Assembly (NCBI GenBank): GCA_946886255.1 | Contig: CAMPIG010000126.1 | Coordinates: 1-10,711, forward strand | DNA from: an uncultured Cellvibrio sp. | GTDB lineage: Bacteria; Pseudomonadota; Gammaproteobacteria; Pseudomonadales; Cellvibrionaceae | DNA length: 10,711 bases | Reading direction: 5' to 3' | In this document: positions 6,836-10,711 of the stretch, piece by piece | How positions within the stretch are numbered: position 1 is the first letter of the stretch | Layout of the letters: each line of letters opens with the position of its first letter | The notes under the pieces: model-generated | The model's input: the letters and a program-made list of their open reading frames with translations, nothing else | Told to the model about the DNA's origin: nothing | Database searches by the model: none | Program-made: the position numbers and the translations under genes

Positions 6836-8566
6836 ATGAACAATCCAGCCCCAACCCTTAGCGGCTTAGCTCGGCGCTTGGTAACAGACGGCTTAATAGA
6901 CCAGGAAATAGCACGCAAGGCCTTTACACAGGCCACGAAGGAAAGGATACCGTTCGTACAGCATCTGGTTCATAACGCCCTGCTTGATGCGCGCACTATC
7001 GCGCGCGTGGCCTCAGATGAATTTGGTACACCTCTTTTTGATCTTGATGCCCTTAATAAAGAGTCTATTCCCACAAACCTAGTAGACCAAAAGCTCATTA
7101 GGAAACACCACACACTACCACTATCCAGGAGAGGGAACCGTCTATTTGTGGCCGTTGCTGATCCAACTGACCTCCATGCCCTTGATGAGATAAAATTTAA
7201 TACCGGTATTAACACAGAAGGAATTCTCGTCGAGGCAGACAAACTGGCGTTAGCCATAGAGAAGTTTCTTAATGCACAGGAAGAAACGATTGGTGATGCG
7301 CTCGGGGGGTTAGACGGAGATGACCTGGACGCACTTGATATCCAGGCAGTTGATGATCAAAGTCAGAGTGATGATAAAGGAACATCTGAGGCAGATGAGG
7401 CTCCCATTGTCAGGTTTGTCAATAAAGTGCTTCTAGATGCGATTAAAGGAGGTGCTTCTGATATTCACTTTGAGCCCTACGAAAAAGCTTACCGAGTAAG
7501 ATTTAGAACAGATGGAATCTTAAATGAAGTAGCCCGCCCTCCTGTAAACTTGTCGACGCGCCTCGCTGCCCGCTTGAAAGTTATGTCACAAATGGACATA
7601 TCTGAGCGCCGCGTACCTCAGGATGGCCGCATAAAGATGAAAATTTCAAAAAGCCGGGCCATTGATTTTCGAGTGAATACATTACCAACTCTCTTTGGAG
7701 AGAAGGTTGTACTCCGAATCCTCGATCCAGGTGCAGCCAAATTAGGTATTGATGCATTGGGATATGAGGACAATCAAAAAAAATTATATATGGATGCGCT
7801 TGCCCAATCTCAGGGGATGATATTGGTTACCGGACCTACAGGTAGCGGTAAAACGGTATCGCTTTATACCGGCTTAAACATTCTCAATACTTCTGAAACT
7901 AACATTTCCACAGCAGAAGATCCTGTGGAAATAAATCTGGAAGGTATTAATCAAGTTCAAATGAATACCCGTGTAGGGTTAACCTTTGCCGAAGCGCTAC
8001 GCTCATTCCTTCGGCAAGACCCGGATGTGATTATGGTGGGAGAGATTCGTGACTTGGAGACAGCCGAAATTGCAATCAAAGCGGCCCAAACCGGCCACTT
8101 GGTTCTATCAACATTGCATACTAACAGTGCGCCAGAAACACTGACCCGACTCCTTAACATGGGCGTTCCTGCTTTTAACGTTGCAACCAGCGTTAGCTTG
8201 ATTATTGCTCAGCGCTTGGCACGCAGGCTTTGCTCCCACTGCAAGCGACCAGCTACCGATATCCCTGAGGAAATTCTTAAAGAAGAGGGCTTCGAAGAAA
8301 TCGGTATACCTCGCTCGGAGTTTCAGCTTTTCCATCCTACAGGTTGCAGCCAATGCAATAAGGGTTACAAAGGTAGGGTGGGGGTTTATGAAGTAGTTCG
8401 CATCACCCCCACCATCGCGAACCTTATAATGGAAGGTGGAAATTCTTTGCAAATAGCAAAAGCCGCTAAAGAAGCCGGATTCAATAATCTACGTATATCT
8501 GCCCTACGCAAAGTCGCTATGGGGCTCACCAGTCTCGAAGAAGCCAACCGAGTAACCAAGGATTAA
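6836..8566 (+). CDS. pilB: Type IV pilus assembly ATPase PilB
   Basis: Hexameric cytoplasmic ATPase of the GspE/PilB family that powers pilus extension through PilC. The protein has 576 residues, close to the usual 560-580. An N-terminal MshEN/GSPII_E_N-like region (about 5-155) is followed by an acidic linker rich in Asp (about 156-185). The C-terminal ATPase core contains ASDIHFEPYE (about 207), Walker A GPTGSGKT (about 333-340), the Asp box near EDPVEINLEGINQVQ, Walker B DPDVIMVGEIRD (about 395-406) and the His box TGHLVLSTLHTN (about 419-430). A tetracysteine zinc site follows (C466, C469, C504, C507). All catalytic elements are present. I chose the ATG at 6836-6838 with AGGA 11 bases upstream; a GTG at 6785 opens the frame earlier but adds a non-family extension. 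It diverges from pilin 1 and heads a pilB-pilC-pilD operon. I saw no convincing sigma-70 promoter in the divergent region; a TATGAT at 6777-6782 lacks a matching -35. Confidence 0.97.
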   Translation: MNNPAPTLSGLARRLVTDGLIDQEIARKAFTQATKERIPFVQHLVHNALLDARTIARVASDEFGTPLFDLDALNKESIPTNLVDQKLIRKHHTLPLSRRGNRLFVAVADPTDLHALDEIKFNTGINTEGILVEADKLALAIEKFLNAQEETIGDALGGLDGDDLDALDIQAVDDQSQSDDKGTSEADEAPIVRFVNKVLLDAIKGGASDIHFEPYEKAYRVRFRTDGILNEVARPPVNLSTRLAARLKVMSQMDISERRVPQDGRIKMKISKSRAIDFRVNTLPTLFGEKVVLRILDPGAAKLGIDALGYEDNQKKLYMDALAQSQGMILVTGPTGSGKTVSLYTGLNILNTSETNISTAEDPVEINLEGINQVQMNTRVGLTFAEALRSFLRQDPDVIMVGEIRDLETAEIAIKAAQTGHLVLSTLHTNSAPETLTRLLNMGVPAFNVATSVSLIIAQRLARRLCSHCKRPATDIPEEILKEEGFEEIGIPRSEFQLFHPTGCSQCNKGYKGRVGVYEVVRITPTIANLIMEGGNSLQIAKAAKEAGFNNLRISALRKVAMGLTSLEEANRVTKD

Positions 8567-8570
8567 ACCT

Positions 8571-9842
8571 ATGGCAACCGTAACCGCTCAAAAAACAAAA
8601 AGAGTTACTGGTGGCAAATCAGTAACTCCCAAAACTACCGTATCTAATATTTACGTATATAAAGGAACGGACCGAAAAGGTAACAAGATTCAAGGAGAGA
8701 TTAACGGCATTAGTCCGGCTGTTGTTAAGGCTCAGCTTCTTAAACAAGGAATCTCGGCAAAGTCTGTTAGCCGAAAACCGAAACCCCTCTTCACAGGGAA
8801 AAAAGCCATAAAACCTGCTGACATTGCTATTTTTTCTCGGCAAATGGCAACAATGATGAAAGCAGGGGTTCCTTTGGTCCAAGCATTCGAAATTGTTGCA
8901 GACGGGCTGGAAAACCCATCAATGCGAGAATTGGTTTTAAATATTCGTGACGAGGTGGCTTCAGGAAGCGGATTCGCTCCATCATTGCGCAAGCATCCGA
9001 AATATTTTGATGAGCTATTCTGTAATTTGGTAGAGGCTGGAGAGCAAGCTGGCGCCTTGGAGACCATGTTAGATAGGATAGCCACATACAAAGAAAAAAC
9101 AGAGGCCCTGAAGGCAAAGATTAAAAAAGCGATGACTTATCCAATTTCGGTAATCGTTGTCGCAATCATCGTTACTGGTATTTTGCTAGTCAAGGTTGTG
9201 CCCGAATTCGCCCAAACATTTAGCAGCTTTGGAGCTGAATTGCCTGCTTTTACATTGTTTGTTCTTCACCTATCCGATCTAGCCCAGAATTGGTGGTTCG
9301 TCATTCTGATTGGTTTAATAGCAAGTGTCTTCATATTCAAAGAAGCTATTCGCAGATCCGAAGCATTCGCTTATTTTGTTGATAAATATATGCTGAAAGC
9401 GCCTGTTGTAGGGGATATTTTGTATTTATCGGTCATGGCCCGCTTTGCGAGAACTTTATCGACCACTTTCGCTGCCGGGGTGCCACTGATAGATGCTTTA
9501 ACATCTGTGGCCGGAGCTGCAGGCAATAAAGTTTACAGCAAGCTGATTATCCAAGTGCGTGAAGATGTATCAACGGGTATACAGTTAAATACCGCATTAA
9601 GAAGTAAAGGATTATTTCCTACCCTTCTAGTCCAAATGGCAGCAATAGGCGAAGAATCCGGCGCTTTAGATGAAATGTTAGACAAAGTTGCGACATATTA
9701 TGAAGAAGCGGTAGACAATAAAGTGGATACACTCACATCATTACTTGAACCCATCATCATGTCAGTTCTGGGTGTACTGGTGGGTGGATTACTGATCGCC
9801 ATGTATCTGCCAATATTCCAGATTGGTAACGTGGTCGGCTAA
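8571..9842 (+). CDS. pilC: Type IV pilus inner-membrane platform protein PilC
   Basis: GspF/PilC family protein that sits in the inner membrane and couples PilB and PilT to pilus growth and retraction. It has 423 residues, close to the usual 400-410. A basic N-terminal tail and the YVYKGTDRKGNKIQGEI start motif precede two T2SSF repeats. The repeats are seen in FSRQMATMMKAGVPLVQAFE and FARTLSTTFAAGVPLIDALT, and in EAGEQAGALETMLDRIATY and AIGEESGALDEMLDKVATYY. Membrane segments lie at about 189-212, 241-257 and 392-417. The ATG is 4 bases after the pilB stop, and its AAGGA ribosome site lies inside the end of pilB, so translation is probably coupled. The gene is AT-rich (about 37% GC in sampled 60-base stretches). 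Confidence 0.97.
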   Translation: MATVTAQKTKRVTGGKSVTPKTTVSNIYVYKGTDRKGNKIQGEINGISPAVVKAQLLKQGISAKSVSRKPKPLFTGKKAIKPADIAIFSRQMATMMKAGVPLVQAFEIVADGLENPSMRELVLNIRDEVASGSGFAPSLRKHPKYFDELFCNLVEAGEQAGALETMLDRIATYKEKTEALKAKIKKAMTYPISVIVVAIIVTGILLVKVVPEFAQTFSSFGAELPAFTLFVLHLSDLAQNWWFVILIGLIASVFIFKEAIRRSEAFAYFVDKYMLKAPVVGDILYLSVMARFARTLSTTFAAGVPLIDALTSVAGAAGNKVYSKLIIQVREDVSTGIQLNTALRSKGLFPTLLVQMAAIGEESGALDEMLDKVATYYEEAVDNKVDTLTSLLEPIIMSVLGVLVGGLLIAMYLPIFQIGNVVG

Positions 9843-9848
9843 ATAAGC

Positions 9849-10711
9849 ATGTCAAATCTTTTTGAATATCTATTAAATAGTTTTTTGATTTCTATAATCA
9901 GTATCTTCGTGCTTGGCTTACTCGTTGGCAGCTTCCTAAACGTCGTCATCTACCGCCTCCCGAAAATGATGGAGGCGGAATGGCGGCAGCAGTGTACGGA
10001 GTTGCTGGATAACGGCGATGCCGCCGCTGCAGAAAACTCTACCCAGTTCAACCTCGCCTTCCCCTCTTCCCACTGCCCCGTGTGCAATCACAATATTCGT
10101 GCCTGGGAAAACATCCCTGTTATCAGCTATCTATTCTTACGCGGTAAATGCTCGGCTTGTAAAACGCCGATTTCTTTGCGTTATCCAATCATCGAATTGG
10201 TTACCGGCATCTTGTCGGCGGTGGTGATTTACTTCTTCGGTTTGAGTTATTTGGGGTTGGCAGCGCTGGTATTTACCTGGTGCCTGATTGCGCTGACCAT
10301 GATTGATGTTGATACCCAATTATTGCCGGACGATATTACTTTGCCACTCTTGTGGCTGGGCTTGATCGTCAACAGTTTTGGATTGGTTGTGCCATTGCAG
10401 GATGCTGTTTGGGGTGCGATTGCGGGTTATCTGTCTTTGTGGTCGGTGTATTGGCTGTTTAAGTTGGTAACCGGTAAGGAGGGCATGGGTTATGGGGATT
10501 TTAAATTACTGGGCGCGCTCGGGGCGTGGATGGGTTGGCAAATGTTGCCGCAGGTTATCCTGCTATCGTCCTTTGTGGGGGCCGTGTTGGGCATTGTTAT
10601 GATTGTGTTGCGAGGGCGTGACAAAAACATTCCGATTCCTTTTGGGCCTTATCTGGCGATTGCTGGCTGGATTGCGTTTTTGTGGGGTGATTATATTAAT
10701 CGCACCTATCT
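9849..10711 (+). CDS. pilD: Type IV prepilin peptidase / N-methyltransferase PilD, 3' end cut by window
   Basis: Inner-membrane aspartic protease that cleaves prepilin leaders after Gly and N-methylates the new Phe1; usually it also serves type II secretion pseudopilins. The ATG is 6 bases after the pilC stop. The frame is open to the right edge with 287 residues; the family is near 290, so only a few codons should be missing. The first segment holds GLLVGSFLNVVIYRLP. The cytoplasmic domain carries the zinc-binding pairs C76/C79 and C101/C104. The catalytic aspartates are D153 in MIDVDTQLLPDD and D217 in EGMGYGDFKLLG. Several further membrane segments follow, and the late FGPYLAIAGW motif is present. 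The first 70 or so bases are AT-rich like pilC, but the rest is GC-rich like the left flank. Confidence 0.96.
   Translation, partial: MSNLFEYLLNSFLISIISIFVLGLLVGSFLNVVIYRLPKMMEAEWRQQCTELLDNGDAAAAENSTQFNLAFPSSHCPVCNHNIRAWENIPVISYLFLRGKCSACKTPISLRYPIIELVTGILSAVVIYFFGLSYLGLAALVFTWCLIALTMIDVDTQLLPDDITLPLLWLGLIVNSFGLVVPLQDAVWGAIAGYLSLWSVYWLFKLVTGKEGMGYGDFKLLGALGAWMGWQMLPQVILLSSFVGAVLGIVMIVLRGRDKNIPIPFGPYLAIAGWIAFLWGDYINRTY

Noticed and set aside
10018..10227. Plus-strand 69-residue frame
   Set aside because: It lies out of frame inside pilD, whose cysteine and aspartate motifs are intact.

Overview
The window looks like chromosome from a gammaproteobacterium close to the Pseudomonadales/Cellvibrionaceae. 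The evidence is gene order: ampD, a DUF1631 gene, nadC, pilin, then divergent pilB-pilC-pilD. To my knowledge this is the arrangement around pilA in Pseudomonas. The proteins also read as ordinary gammaproteobacterial versions. The genus is not settled by the sequence; Cellvibrio or a relative is a guess.

Left flank (1-3009, minus strand): the N-terminal part of AmpD (peptidoglycan recycling) runs off the left edge. It is preceded on the same strand by a large DUF1631 protein of unknown function. A hairpin lies between the two. An AT-rich gap of about 440 bp then separates DUF1631 from nadC (3383-4243, plus), the quinolinate phosphoribosyltransferase of NAD synthesis.

Pilus block (4393-10711): three genes read leftward. 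They are a Cys-less type IV pilin (6048-6533), a second Cys-less pilin paralogue (5479-5937), and a histidine-bearing polytopic membrane protein of unknown function (4393-5466). A very strong sigma-54 promoter (6581-6596) drives the first pilin. A near-perfect intrinsic terminator sits between the two pilins, so pilin 2 and the membrane protein probably depend on read-through. Reading rightward are pilB (extension ATPase), pilC (platform protein) and pilD (prepilin peptidase/methylase, cut by the right edge a few codons before its expected end). They are separated by only 4 and 6 bases and are probably one operon.

Together the right half makes a type IVa pilus core: PilD processes the pilins, PilC anchors the inner-membrane platform and PilB powers assembly. 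The most interesting points are the paired disulfide-less pilins, the unrecognised membrane protein where pilin accessory genes lie in other species, the terminator inside the pilin cluster, and a drop in GC across the pilus block with apparent edges after nadC and within the first 100 bases of pilD. That drop suggests exchange of the block by recombination. I found no RNA gene, CRISPR array, insertion sequence or integrase.
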